Source of the DNA: Hyphomonadaceae bacterium
Lineage (GTDB): Bacteria; Pseudomonadota; Alphaproteobacteria; Caulobacterales; Aquidulcibacteraceae
Reading direction: 5' to 3'
Assembly: GCA_014378995.1 (NCBI GenBank)
Contig: JACMMP010000130.1
Span: forward strand, 26,602 to 90,601
Length of the DNA stretch: 64,000 bases
In this document: positions 51,175 to 59,212 of the stretch, piece after piece
Numbering within the stretch: the stretch's first letter is position 1
Layout: the number at the start of each line of letters is the position of its first letter
The notes under the pieces: generated by a model
Told to the model about the DNA's origin: nothing
Seen by the model: only the letters and a program-made list of their open reading frames with translations
Databases searched by the model: none
Made by a program: the position numbers and the translations under genes

Positions 51175-52494
51175 ATGGCCGCGCCGGCTCAGCGCTACGC
51201 CGCGATCGCGATTGTCCTGCATTGGGCCATCGCGTTTTCGATCGTGCTGATGATCCCGCTCGGCTGGTGGATGAGCGATCAGGCCGAGGATGGCGTCGTC
51301 AGCGACGCCCTCTTTCAAGCCTATCAGCTCCACAAGTCGGTCGGGCTCACGGTGCTGGCGTTGAGCCTGGCGCAGCTCGCCCGGCGGCTCGCGAACCCGC
51401 CGCCGGCAATGCCCGAGCACATGCCGGCTTGGGAACGCCTCATCGCGAGCGCGACGCACTGGGCGCTCTATGCGCTGATGATCGCGCTGCCGCTGACCGG
51501 CTGGCTCTACGTCTCCGCCGGCTGGTCCGACCATGACGACGCGCCGCTGCAAGTGACGACGCGCTGGTTCGGCCTCTTCGTCGTGCCTCACCTTTTCGGG
51601 CTCCCCAGCGCAGGCGCGGAGGTGCGCGAAGAGGTGGCGGACGCCGCCATGGGAGCGCACGGCGTGTTGGCGTGGGGCGCGATCGTGCTCGGCGCCCTCC
51701 ACGCTGCGGCAGCGCTGAAACACCACGTCATCAACCGCGACAACGTGCTGACCTTGATGGTCCCAGGCTTGCGCGCGCTCAGCGGCGGCGAACCGGCGCC
51801 CAAGAACCCAGGCCGCCTCGCCCTCCTCGGCGGCGGACTGGCGCTCACCTTCGCCGGCTTAGCGGCCGCTGCGTTCACGCTCGCCAGCCTCGGCGGCGGC
51901 CCACAAACGCAGTCGCAAATCGAAATCGCCGAGCCCGCGCCGGACATCGCTCCGCACACGCCTGCCCCACCTGAAGCCGGCGCGCCTTCGGCGTGGCGTG
52001 TCGATCCGCGCGCCAGCACGATCGGTTTCGCCTTCACGTATGACGACGGCGAGTCGGCCGCTGCGCGCTTCGAAGGCCGCTTCACCCGCTGGCGCGCCGA
52101 CATCCGCTTCGATCCCGATAATCTCGGCGCCTCCCGCGCCGTAGTCACGATCGAGACGGCCTCGGCCACGGACGGCGTCGCCGTGCACGATCGCGCGCTG
52201 CCCGGTCCAGAATGGTTCGACTCCGCCGCCCATCCCACTGCTGTGTTCCGCGCCAGCGAACTCCGCCGCCGCGGCGACGCCTATGAAGCGCGCGGCGAAC
52301 TCACCATTCGCGGCCGCAGCCGCACTTTTGATCTGCCGTTCACTTTGGTGATCGAGGGCGACCGCGCACTTATGACCGGCACGGCTCAGCTCGACCGGAG
52401 CGACTTCGACATCGGCAAGGACACCGACGCCGATGATTTGATCTCGCGCGAGATCGATCTCTCGATCCGCGTCGAGGCTGTGCGGCAGCCATGA
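51175..52494 (+). CDS. Cytochrome b561 - YceI fusion protein
   Basis: A 439-aa protein. Residues about 1-205 form a four-helix cytochrome b561 with histidines in IVLHWAIAF, YQLHKSVGLT, SATHWALYAL and MGAHGVLAW for two hemes. Another helix leads to a C-terminal YceI domain (about 270-437: WRVDPRASTIGFAFTYDDGE). The order implies electron transfer from membrane quinol to a ligand held in the periplasmic lipocalin-like pocket (inference). It is coupled to YceI before and to tsaC after. Confidence 0.88.
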   Translation: MAAPAQRYAAIAIVLHWAIAFSIVLMIPLGWWMSDQAEDGVVSDALFQAYQLHKSVGLTVLALSLAQLARRLANPPPAMPEHMPAWERLIASATHWALYALMIALPLTGWLYVSAGWSDHDDAPLQVTTRWFGLFVVPHLFGLPSAGAEVREEVADAAMGAHGVLAWGAIVLGALHAAAALKHHVINRDNVLTLMVPGLRALSGGEPAPKNPGRLALLGGGLALTFAGLAAAAFTLASLGGGPQTQSQIEIAEPAPDIAPHTPAPPEAGAPSAWRVDPRASTIGFAFTYDDGESAAARFEGRFTRWRADIRFDPDNLGASRAVVTIETASATDGVAVHDRALPGPEWFDSAAHPTAVFRASELRRRGDAYEARGELTIRGRSRTFDLPFTLVIEGDRALMTGTAQLDRSDFDIGKDTDADDLISREIDLSIRVEAVRQP

Positions 52495-53405
52495 GCATCC
52501 CTCGCGCCGCCGAAATACTGCGCGCGGGTGGGCTCGTCGTCTTTCCCACCGAAACGGTCTACGGGCTCGGCGCGGACGCCGCGAACCCACATGCGGTGGC
52601 GCGCATCTACGAAGCCAAGGGCCGGCCGCAGTTCAATCCGCTGATCGCGCACGTGCTTGGCCTAGTTGAAGCGGAACAGCACGCGCATCTCCACGCTAAG
52701 GCCGTCGCGCTCGCCCAAACGTTCTGGCCTGGCCCCTTCACCATCGTCGCACGCCGCCGCGCTGAAAGCGCCGTCTGCGAACTTGCCTGCGCTGGCCTTG
52801 CGACCATCGCGCTACGCGCGCCCTCACACCCGATGGCGCGGGAGCTCCTCGCGGCGTTTGGCGGACCGATCGTTGCGCCGAGCGCCAATCGTTCGGGCCA
52901 TGTCAGCGCCACCACGGCCCAGCATGCGGCGGACGATTTGAGAGAGCGCGTAGATCTCGTGCTCGACGGGGGGGCGTGTGAGATCGGGCTTGAGTCCACC
53001 ATCGTGGTCGTGACCGATGACGGCGCGGTCACATTGCTTCGGCCGGGCGCGATCGCGCGCGCTGAGATCGAAGCGCTGGTCGGGCCGATTGCGTCGGCGC
53101 ACGGCGGCGCGATCCAGGCGCCCGGCATGCTCGAGAGCCATTACGCGCCCCGCGCACGCCTGCGCCTCGACGTCGGCGCGCCACAACAGGGCGAAGCGTA
53201 CCTCGCCTTCGGCGCGGCGGCCGCTGCAGGTGGCGCGACGCTCTCAGCCAGCGGCGACCTCGTCGAAGCTGCAGCTAATCTCTACGCGGCGCTCCGTGCG
53301 CTCGACGCGACGGGTGCAGACATCATCGCCGTCGCGCCAATCCCCGCGCACGGTCTGGGCGAAGCGATCCGCGACCGGCTCACCCGCGCCGCCGCACCGC
53401 GCTAA
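52491..53405 (+). CDS. Threonylcarbamoyl-AMP synthase (TsaC/Sua5)
   Basis: Makes threonylcarbamoyl-AMP for t6A37 in tRNA. The 304-aa protein has VVFPTETVYGLGADA, KGRPQFNPLIAHV and APSANRSG in the YrdC domain. A C-terminal Sua5 domain (from about 205) follows. The ATG overlaps the fusion gene stop by 4 bp (ATGA). Confidence 0.92.
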   Translation: MSIPRAAEILRAGGLVVFPTETVYGLGADAANPHAVARIYEAKGRPQFNPLIAHVLGLVEAEQHAHLHAKAVALAQTFWPGPFTIVARRRAESAVCELACAGLATIALRAPSHPMARELLAAFGGPIVAPSANRSGHVSATTAQHAADDLRERVDLVLDGGACEIGLESTIVVVTDDGAVTLLRPGAIARAEIEALVGPIASAHGGAIQAPGMLESHYAPRARLRLDVGAPQQGEAYLAFGAAAAAGGATLSASGDLVEAAANLYAALRALDATGADIIAVAPIPAHGLGEAIRDRLTRAAAPR

Positions 53406-53415
53406 GCAGTTTCAT

Positions 53416-53554
53416 CGTCACCTGGGGCGCACGGCTTGTCCGCCGAAGCTCGAAGAGCGTAGGCGGAAGTGCGCGCCCAGGACCCAGGGGATCAAAGAGC
53501 TGGGTGTTTGCCACTGGGTCCTGGGCTCTCGCTGACGCGAGCCCCAGGATGACG
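53416..53554. repeat. Long nested inverted repeat (CCCAGG family)
   Basis: Inner arms GCCCAGGACCCAG (53475-53487) and CTGGGTCCTGGGC (53514-53526) are perfect. Outer arms CGTCACCTGGGGC (53416-53428) and GCCCCAGGATGACG (53541-53554) match with one missing base. It ends 23 bp before the next start codon. Confidence 0.8.
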
Positions 53555-53577
53555 GCGGTTGTGCTACCAACTTGCGG

Positions 53578-54978
53578 ATGAACACGACCGACCTCGTCGC
53601 CAAATTGACTGCCCGCCTCGGCCCCAAGGGCGTTTTGACCGACGCGGCTGCCCTTTCGCCCTATCTCACTGAGTGGCGTGGGAAATTTTCGGGGCGCACA
53701 CCGGTCGCGGCGCTGCCGCAAAGCACCGCAGAGGCCGCCGACGTCGTCCGCATCTGCGTCGAATCCGGCGCATCAATCACCACGCAGGGCGGCAACACTG
53801 GCCTTGTCGGCGGCCAAATTCCTGACGGCGAAGTGTTGGTTTCACTCAAGCGCATGAACCGCATCCGCGAGATCGACGCCGACAACGACTCACTTATCGC
53901 CGAGGCCGGCTGCGTGCTCGCGGGCGTTCAGCAAGCCGCAGCTGATTCGGATCGGCTCTTCCCGTTGAGCCTCGCGAGCGAAGGCAGCGCGACCATTGGC
54001 GGACTGATTTCCACGAACGCTGGCGGCGTTCACGTGCTGCGTTACGGGATGATGCGCGAACTCGTGCTCGGCATCGAAGCTGTGCTGCCGGACGGGCGAG
54101 TGCTGAACGGGCTGAAGGCGCTCAGGAAGGACAACACCGGCTACGACCTGAAGCAGCTCTTCATCGGCGCAGAGGGAACGCTCGGCATCGTCACCGCCGC
54201 TACGCTGAAGCTTTTCCCCCGGCCGCGCGCCCGTGAGGTGGCGCTGCTCGGGGTCGAAGGGCCCCGTCCGGCGCTCGCTCTGCTGCATCGCGTCAAAGCC
54301 ATGACCGGCGCCGTCTCCGCCTTCGAAGTGATGAACCGGCTCTCGGTTGATCTGGTCGTTCAGAACGTCCCCAACATGCGCGATCCTCTGCCTGGCGCGC
54401 CCTTCATGGTGCTGATCGAGTTCGAAGCGGCGCACGCCGAGGGCCTGCGCGACGCCATCGAACACGCGCTCGCCGGCGCACTTGAAGCAGGCGAAGCGCA
54501 AACGGCGCTAATTGCCGAAAACGCAAGCCAGGCAAGGGATTTCTGGCGTGTGCGTGAAGCCATATCGGCGGGCCACAAGCCCGAAGGTGCGCAAGCGAAC
54601 CACGATGTCAGCGTGCCCGTATCGAAGACGCCCGACTTCCTGGCGCGCACCGATGCGGCGATGCAGGCGCGCTGCCCCGGCGTGCGCATCGTCGCCTTCG
54701 GCCACATGGGCGACGGCAACTTTCACTATTCCGCGATGCAGCCGATCGGCATGGCGCCCGACGCCTTTCCCGGCGCCGCACTCACCCAAACGGTCTATGA
54801 CGTCGCCGCCTCCTTCGGCGGCTCCATCTCCGCCGAACACGGCATCGGCGTCGCGCGCAAAGCCGACCTCGTTCGCTTCAAGGACGCCGAATCGCTTTCG
54901 CTGATGCGCACGCTCAAGCACGCGCTCGACCCGATGAACGTGATGAACCCGCGCGCGTTGCTCACGACTGAAGTGTAG
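53578..54978 (+). CDS. FAD-linked oxidoreductase (D-2-hydroxyacid dehydrogenase type)
   Basis: A 466-aa flavoprotein of the GlcD/D-2-hydroxyglutarate dehydrogenase family. ITTQGGNTGLVGGQIPDGE and LASEGSATIGGLISTNAGG form the PP-loop FAD site, and GHMGDGNFHYS binds metal/substrate. GGSISAEHGIGVARK ends the C-terminal domain. The likely substrate is a D-2-hydroxy acid. ATG 53578 is chosen; there is no clear ribosome site because a repeat sits right upstream. Confidence 0.9.
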   Translation: MNTTDLVAKLTARLGPKGVLTDAAALSPYLTEWRGKFSGRTPVAALPQSTAEAADVVRICVESGASITTQGGNTGLVGGQIPDGEVLVSLKRMNRIREIDADNDSLIAEAGCVLAGVQQAAADSDRLFPLSLASEGSATIGGLISTNAGGVHVLRYGMMRELVLGIEAVLPDGRVLNGLKALRKDNTGYDLKQLFIGAEGTLGIVTAATLKLFPRPRAREVALLGVEGPRPALALLHRVKAMTGAVSAFEVMNRLSVDLVVQNVPNMRDPLPGAPFMVLIEFEAAHAEGLRDAIEHALAGALEAGEAQTALIAENASQARDFWRVREAISAGHKPEGAQANHDVSVPVSKTPDFLARTDAAMQARCPGVRIVAFGHMGDGNFHYSAMQPIGMAPDAFPGAALTQTVYDVAASFGGSISAEHGIGVARKADLVRFKDAESLSLMRTLKHALDPMNVMNPRALLTTEV

Positions 54979-55135
54979 CGAAACGATCCGCGCGCACGCG
55001 CGTTACACATCGTGAAGTGTGTGAGTCGCTGTTGCAGATTCAGCGCGTTGAATCTTTTCGCTAGCGTATGTGCTTGCGCATGACATATTGAAGACGTACT
55101 GCGGCTGCGTTGCCGTAAGCAAAAGGAGCCAGGGC

Positions 55136-55294
55136 ATGGCTAAGAAAGCAAAGAAGTCGGCCAAGAAGGTCGCGAAAAAAGCGAAGGCCAAGAAGGCCAC
55201 GCGTAAGACTGCGACGAAGAAGGCCGCCAAGAAGGCGCCGCGCAAGACCGCCGCCAAGAAAAAGGCGAAGCGTGCGAAGAAGGCAGCTCGGTAA
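55136..55294 (+). CDS. Histone H1-like Lys/Ala-rich protein
   Basis: A 52-aa protein made almost wholly of Lys, Ala, Arg and Thr in repeats such as KKAKKSAKKVAKK and KKAPRKTAAKK. It resembles bacterial H1/Hc1-like and AlgP-type tails that bind DNA. ATG 55136 follows AAGGAGCC; the frame is open upstream without support. The 157 bp before it hold no other gene. Confidence 0.75.
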   Translation: MAKKAKKSAKKVAKKAKAKKATRKTATKKAAKKAPRKTAAKKKAKRAKKAAR

Positions 55295-55390
55295 AACGAG
55301 GCCTTCGAGTGCTCCACTAAGAGAGCGCTCCAACGAACAAGGACGAACGTCCAATCGATGCGCGGCACGCGAGTGTCGCGCATCTTTGTT

Positions 55391-55420
55391 TTTGGACCGC
55401 CGCAGTCGCGGCGCCTGCGG
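55391..55420. repeat. Degenerate copy of the GGACCGCCG palindrome
   Basis: TTTGGACCGCCG starts like the copies at 5189 and 38598. A hairpin CCGCAG (55400-55405) / CTGCGG (55415-55420) follows in place of the usual second arm. Confidence 0.4.
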
Positions 55421-55430
55421 AAAAACTCTT

Positions 55431-55562
55431 TTGTTCCAGAAATTTATCACCATTCGCCCAGCCGCCAGCCGCGCCCTTGCGCGCTCCGCGCGCGATGCGC
55501 TGACCCACGCTCTGGCGCTTGCGGCGCACAGCTCCGCGGGCGCATTGAGCGGCGATGACTGA
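55431..55562 (+). CDS. Possible 43-aa protein before the NUDIX gene
   Basis: A frame from TTG 55431 reads LFQKFITIRPAASRALARSA and ends ALSGDD, with the stop overlapping the NUDIX ATG by 8 bp. The helical composition and overlap suggest a real small gene. The start is uncertain and the ribosome site is poor. Confidence 0.3.
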   Translation: MFQKFITIRPAASRALARSARDALTHALALAAHSSAGALSGDD

Positions 55563-55989
55563 ACCGCGCCGCCACACCGCCGCCGTCGGCGCCGTCTGCT
55601 TTAGAGGCGATGACGTACTGCTGATCCGGCGCGGCGCGCCCCCGCTCAAGAACCACTGGTCGCTGCCCGGCGGGCGAATCGAATGGGGCGAGCGCGCCGC
55701 CGATGCGGCGCTGCGCGAGTTGAAGGAAGAGACAGGCTGCTCGGCCGAACTGATCGGCCTTATCGATGTCGTAGACGGCTTGTTCAGCCGCGCCAGCGAT
55801 GCCGAGGCGCCGCCGTGGGGGCACTACGTACTGATCGACTATGCCGCGCGCTGGATCGCAGGCGAGCCGAAGGCCGGCGACGATGCGCGCGTGGCCCGCT
55901 TCTTCAGTCCCGAAGAATTGGGCGCGCTCGGCCTCTGGAGCGAGACATTGCGGATCATTGAAGCGGGCCGCCGCCTGCTTCGGACTTGA
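55555..55989 (+). CDS. NUDIX hydrolase
   Basis: A 144-aa protein. The NUDIX box is complete: GGRIEWGERAADAALRELKEETG (residues about 39-61), with the metal-binding REL-EE core. HTAAVGAVCFRGDDVLLIRR at the N-terminus fits ADP-ribose or nucleotide-sugar pyrophosphatases. The substrate is not determinable. Confidence 0.9.
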   Translation: MTEPRRHTAAVGAVCFRGDDVLLIRRGAPPLKNHWSLPGGRIEWGERAADAALRELKEETGCSAELIGLIDVVDGLFSRASDAEAPPWGHYVLIDYAARWIAGEPKAGDDARVARFFSPEELGALGLWSETLRIIEAGRRLLRT

Positions 55990-56674
55990 TCGGCCGCCGC
56001 GCGAGGTTGAATTTCGGCGTCTTGCCCGTCGCCTCGCCGACGTCGTACGCCGTTTTCACGAGCGCCAGCATCACCAGGCCCGCCATCGGTTCTTCGAGCA
56101 GCATCACCAGGAAGCCGCCAAGGATGATGGCGAGGTGCAAGATGAAGATGCGCGGGTACGGCGCGGCCATCAGCGACAAGGGATCGGTCTTCGTCGCCTC
56201 GCCGCGCGCGATGAACAGTATGAATTGTACGACCTGCCACAGCACGATCGACCAAAGGCCCCAGACCAAATTCGGCTGCAACGCGAACAGCGCCCGCGCC
56301 GCGCCGGCGAGACCGAGCCCGCTCTCGCCGAGCCTGTCGCCAGCGAAGATGCCGACCACGAACGTGCCGTGCCCGTAGCAGAAAAGCCCGTAGTGCACCG
56401 TGAAGAACGCGCAGAACATCAATACGCCCGCCCAGTGCAGGCCACTAGAGCGCAGACCGGAGATGAGCATGCTCAAAACCGTGCGGACGCCGATGATCAG
56501 GTTCTCCAGCCAGTAGAGAAAGATGAGCGCAAATGCGCTCCATCCCCAGAACATGACGCCGACGATCGGAATAAGGTTAAGCGCCACAGCCGCCGCCACC
56601 GGCCAGGCCGCAGACGGAACTTTCGCTTTCGCTGTGCGCTCCAGGTCCATCGCATTCGCCCCGAAGGCTTGCAT
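55955..56674 (-). CDS. DUF6498-like membrane protein
   Basis: A 239-aa protein with about six hydrophobic segments. FALIFLYWLENLIIGVRTVL is the recognisable DUF6498 segment, and FTVHYGLFCYGHGTFVVGIF lies in a later helix. Function is unknown. The first ATG is 56674; a second one lies eight codons on. It overlaps the NUDIX 3' end by 35 bp. Confidence 0.78.
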   Translation of the reverse strand: MQAFGANAMDLERTAKAKVPSAAWPVAAAVALNLIPIVGVMFWGWSAFALIFLYWLENLIIGVRTVLSMLISGLRSSGLHWAGVLMFCAFFTVHYGLFCYGHGTFVVGIFAGDRLGESGLGLAGAARALFALQPNLVWGLWSIVLWQVVQFILFIARGEATKTDPLSLMAAPYPRIFILHLAIILGGFLVMLLEEPMAGLVMLALVKTAYDVGEATGKTPKFNLARRPIKSEAGGGPLQ

Positions 56675-56731
56675 ACGCGCAAGTGGCGCCGATCTTGTTT
56701 AGACTAAAGAGCGAACTCAGGAAAACTTGCT

Positions 56732-56953
56732 ATGGCCACAAATCGATCGACCCAAGGCGGCAACGACGCTGGCGACGGGCAAGACCAAACCAGCGAAAGC
56801 TTGGCGGCGGCCGAGGCCGCCATCAAGGAAGGGCTCGACGAGGCGAACCGCTATTTGCAACGTCAGCTGACGGAGCGCCCGCTCACCGTAGCCGCGACGG
56901 CGTTGGGTGTCGGCGTGCTTGTTGGGGTTCTGCTCGGCAGCCGCAGATCATGA
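56732..56953 (+). CDS. DUF883 (ElaB/YqjD-like) protein
   Basis: A 73-aa protein. A polar coiled N-terminus (SLAAAEAAIKEGLDEANRYL) leads into a single C-terminal helix (TVAATALGVGVLVGVLLGSR). This layout matches ElaB/YqjD/DUF883 proteins, which tether ribosomes to the inner membrane in E. coli. It overlaps the next gene by 4 bp (ATGA). Confidence 0.75.
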   Translation: MATNRSTQGGNDAGDGQDQTSESLAAAEAAIKEGLDEANRYLQRQLTERPLTVAATALGVGVLVGVLLGSRRS

Positions 56954-57342
56954 TTGATCGCGCGATGACCGCGGTGATCGCAACGGCGGCGGCGGCGGCG
57001 GCGGCGGTGCTCGTCGTATTCGGCGCAGGTTTTGCGCTTTACGCATTGCTCGAGCCGATCACCGGCGTCGCGGGCGCGGCCGCGCTTGTCGCGCTGGCGG
57101 CGGCCTTGGCCCTCGTTATCTTCGCGCTCATCGTCCAGCAGCGGGCGCGCAAGCGGGAGGCCGAAGCCGCCCTCGCCGCAGCGCGGCTGGCCGAAGAACA
57201 CCCCCTCGGCCTTGGCGACATCGCCCGTGAGCGGCCGCTCGTCACTTTAGCGATCACGGCGGTAAGCGGGTTGATCGCCGCGCGCAACCCAGGGCTGATC
57301 CGCGACCTTATGCAGGTGGTGACGCGCTTCGGCAGGCGTTGA
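56950..57342 (+). CDS. YqjE / holin-superfamily-like membrane protein
   Basis: A 130-aa protein. Two hydrophobic helices lie within residues 6-66, followed by a basic amphipathic region (QQRARKREAEAALAAARLAE) and a last weakly hydrophobic segment. The pairing with a DUF883 gene mirrors yqjD-yqjE. Function is unknown. Confidence 0.7.
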   Translation: MIDRAMTAVIATAAAAAAAVLVVFGAGFALYALLEPITGVAGAAALVALAAALALVIFALIVQQRARKREAEAALAAARLAEEHPLGLGDIARERPLVTLAITAVSGLIAARNPGLIRDLMQVVTRFGRR

Positions 57343-57404
57343 CGATTTGGTCTCCCTGAGGTTGTGTGCCCCGGCGCGCCGGGCGGTGCGCCAAGGGGGA
57401 GACA

Positions 57405-57911
57405 ATGAAACATCTTATTTTGGCGGCGGCGCTCATTGCGCCGCTGGCGGCATGCGCGACCGTCACGCGCGGCACCACTGAAGCTTTCGTCGTGGAGAGT
57501 GAACCGAGCGGCGCTGCGGTGCTCACCAGCACCGGCATGAGCTGCGAGGCGACGCCTTGCACATTTGCGCGCGTGCGGCGCAACGCCGAGTTCACAGTGA
57601 CCATTTCGAAGCCGGGGTATCGGACCACAACTCATACCGTAACGCACCAGACCGCTGGCGGCGGCGCAGCCGGCATGGCGGGCAACGTCCTTGTGGGCGG
57701 GCTGATTGGCGTTGCAGTGGATGCCAGCAGCGGCGCCACGCAGGACTTGGTGCCCAATCCCCTGCGCGTCACACTGGAGCGCGAAGAGCCGGTCGCGACC
57801 CTTGTAAGCGCACCGGCGGAGGCCGTAGCGCCTGCTGAGGCCGCTCCGGCCGACGCCGCTCCAGCCGCAGCGCCAGCGGAGGTCACGCCGGCCGCGTCAC
57901 CGAGCAACTAG
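57405..57911 (+). CDS. PEGA-like lipoprotein
   Basis: A 168-aa predicted lipoprotein (MKHLILAAALIAPLAAC). VESEPSGAAVLTSTGMSCEA and VTISKPGYRTTTHTV resemble a PEGA-type beta domain used in surface-layer or sensor proteins. A glycine-rich segment precedes an Ala/Pro/Glu tail. AAGGGGGAGA precedes ATG 57405. Confidence 0.75.
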   Translation: MKHLILAAALIAPLAACATVTRGTTEAFVVESEPSGAAVLTSTGMSCEATPCTFARVRRNAEFTVTISKPGYRTTTHTVTHQTAGGGAAGMAGNVLVGGLIGVAVDASSGATQDLVPNPLRVTLEREEPVATLVSAPAEAVAPAEAAPADAAPAAAPAEVTPAASPSN

Positions 57912-57974
57912 CCCATCTGCTTTACAGGCGGCGGCGGCCCGGCGAAGCTATCCCGCTAACGGGAGGAGTTTCGC

Positions 57975-59198
57975 ATGAGGTTCGCCGCCGCCGCTCTGGG
58001 CGCCATCATCTTCGCCGTCGCCGGCGCCGCCGAGGCGCGCACTTGGCGCATACGTCCGGGTCCGCAAGCCGAGCAGCAGCTGCAGACAGCTTTGATCGAA
58101 GCTGAGCCTGGCGACACCGTCCAACTTGGCCGCGGCCGGTTTGAACTCACGGCCGGGCTTTCGCTCGATGTCGACCGCGTCACCATCCGCGGCGAGGGCG
58201 AAGGGCGCTCTATCCTTTCCTTCGATGGCCAGCGCCGCGGCGCTGAGGGCCTGCTGGTCACCGCCAGTGACGTCGTGCTGCGCGACTTCGCCGTGGAGAA
58301 CACGCGCGGCGACGGCATCAAGGTGCGCGATTGCGACGGCATAACCTTCCGCGGCGTGCGCATGGAATGGACGCGCGGACCGAACCCGGAAAACGGCGCC
58401 TACGGGCTCTATCCGGTGAACTGCGCCAACGTGATGATCCGGGACTCGATCGTCCGCGGCGCTTCGGACGCCGGCATCTATGTCGGCCAGTCGCGCAACA
58501 TCATCGTCCGCGACAATCTGATTGAGTACAACGTGGCCGGCATCGAGATCGAGAACAGCTTCGGCGCCGACGTATTCGGCAACACCACGACCAACAACAC
58601 CGGCGGCATCCTGGTGTTCGATTTGCCCGGCGTGCCGCAATCTGGCGGTCACTCCACCCGCGTGTTCGGCAACACCATCGTCAACAACAACACGCCGAAC
58701 TTCTCCCCGCCCGGCAACATCGTCGGCATGGTCCCGGCCGGCACCGGCGTGCTGATCATGGCCAGCCGGAATGTGCACTTGTTCGACAATGAGATCGGTG
58801 ACAACGCCACCGGCAACGTTATCGTCTTCGCCTACCCAAACCCTTTCACTGACACGAATTACAATCCGCTGCCGCGGGACGTGGTGATCCGCAACAATAG
58901 CTTCGGCAATGGCGGCTATGCCCCGACGGGCCTGCTTGCGCCCCTGGGTCAGGCCGGCATCGCCATAGCCGACGTGCTCTGGGACGGCGCGACGATCTAT
59001 TCGGTCGGCGGCGCGGCGCGCACGGACATCGTGCGCCTCGTGGTTCGCGACAATCAGTCCACGCGGTCGGGCCAGGGCAGCTTTCTGTCGCTCGGCGTGC
59101 CCGTCGCCGGCTCGCCATTCACCGAAGCCGCGCCAGACCCAACCCCGCCGCCTCTGCTCGACGTGGAGGAGCCGGAGGAAATTCGGATCCGGAATTGA
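57975..59198 (+). CDS. Periplasmic right-handed parallel beta-helix protein
   Basis: A 407-aa protein with a signal peptide ending AAEARTW. Repeated beta-helix coils follow (DVVLRDFAVENTRGDGIKVR, NIIVRDNLIEYNVAGIEIEN, DVFGNTTTNNTGGILVF). The architecture matches TIGR03805-type proteins, which are typically paired with an HNE_0200-type cytochrome, as here. GGGAGGAG precedes the ATG. The substrate is unknown. Confidence 0.88.
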   Translation: MRFAAAALGAIIFAVAGAAEARTWRIRPGPQAEQQLQTALIEAEPGDTVQLGRGRFELTAGLSLDVDRVTIRGEGEGRSILSFDGQRRGAEGLLVTASDVVLRDFAVENTRGDGIKVRDCDGITFRGVRMEWTRGPNPENGAYGLYPVNCANVMIRDSIVRGASDAGIYVGQSRNIIVRDNLIEYNVAGIEIENSFGADVFGNTTTNNTGGILVFDLPGVPQSGGHSTRVFGNTIVNNNTPNFSPPGNIVGMVPAGTGVLIMASRNVHLFDNEIGDNATGNVIVFAYPNPFTDTNYNPLPRDVVIRNNSFGNGGYAPTGLLAPLGQAGIAIADVLWDGATIYSVGGAARTDIVRLVVRDNQSTRSGQGSFLSLGVPVAGSPFTEAAPDPTPPPLLDVEEPEEIRIRN

Positions 59199-59212
59199 TA
59201 CGCGACGCCGAT

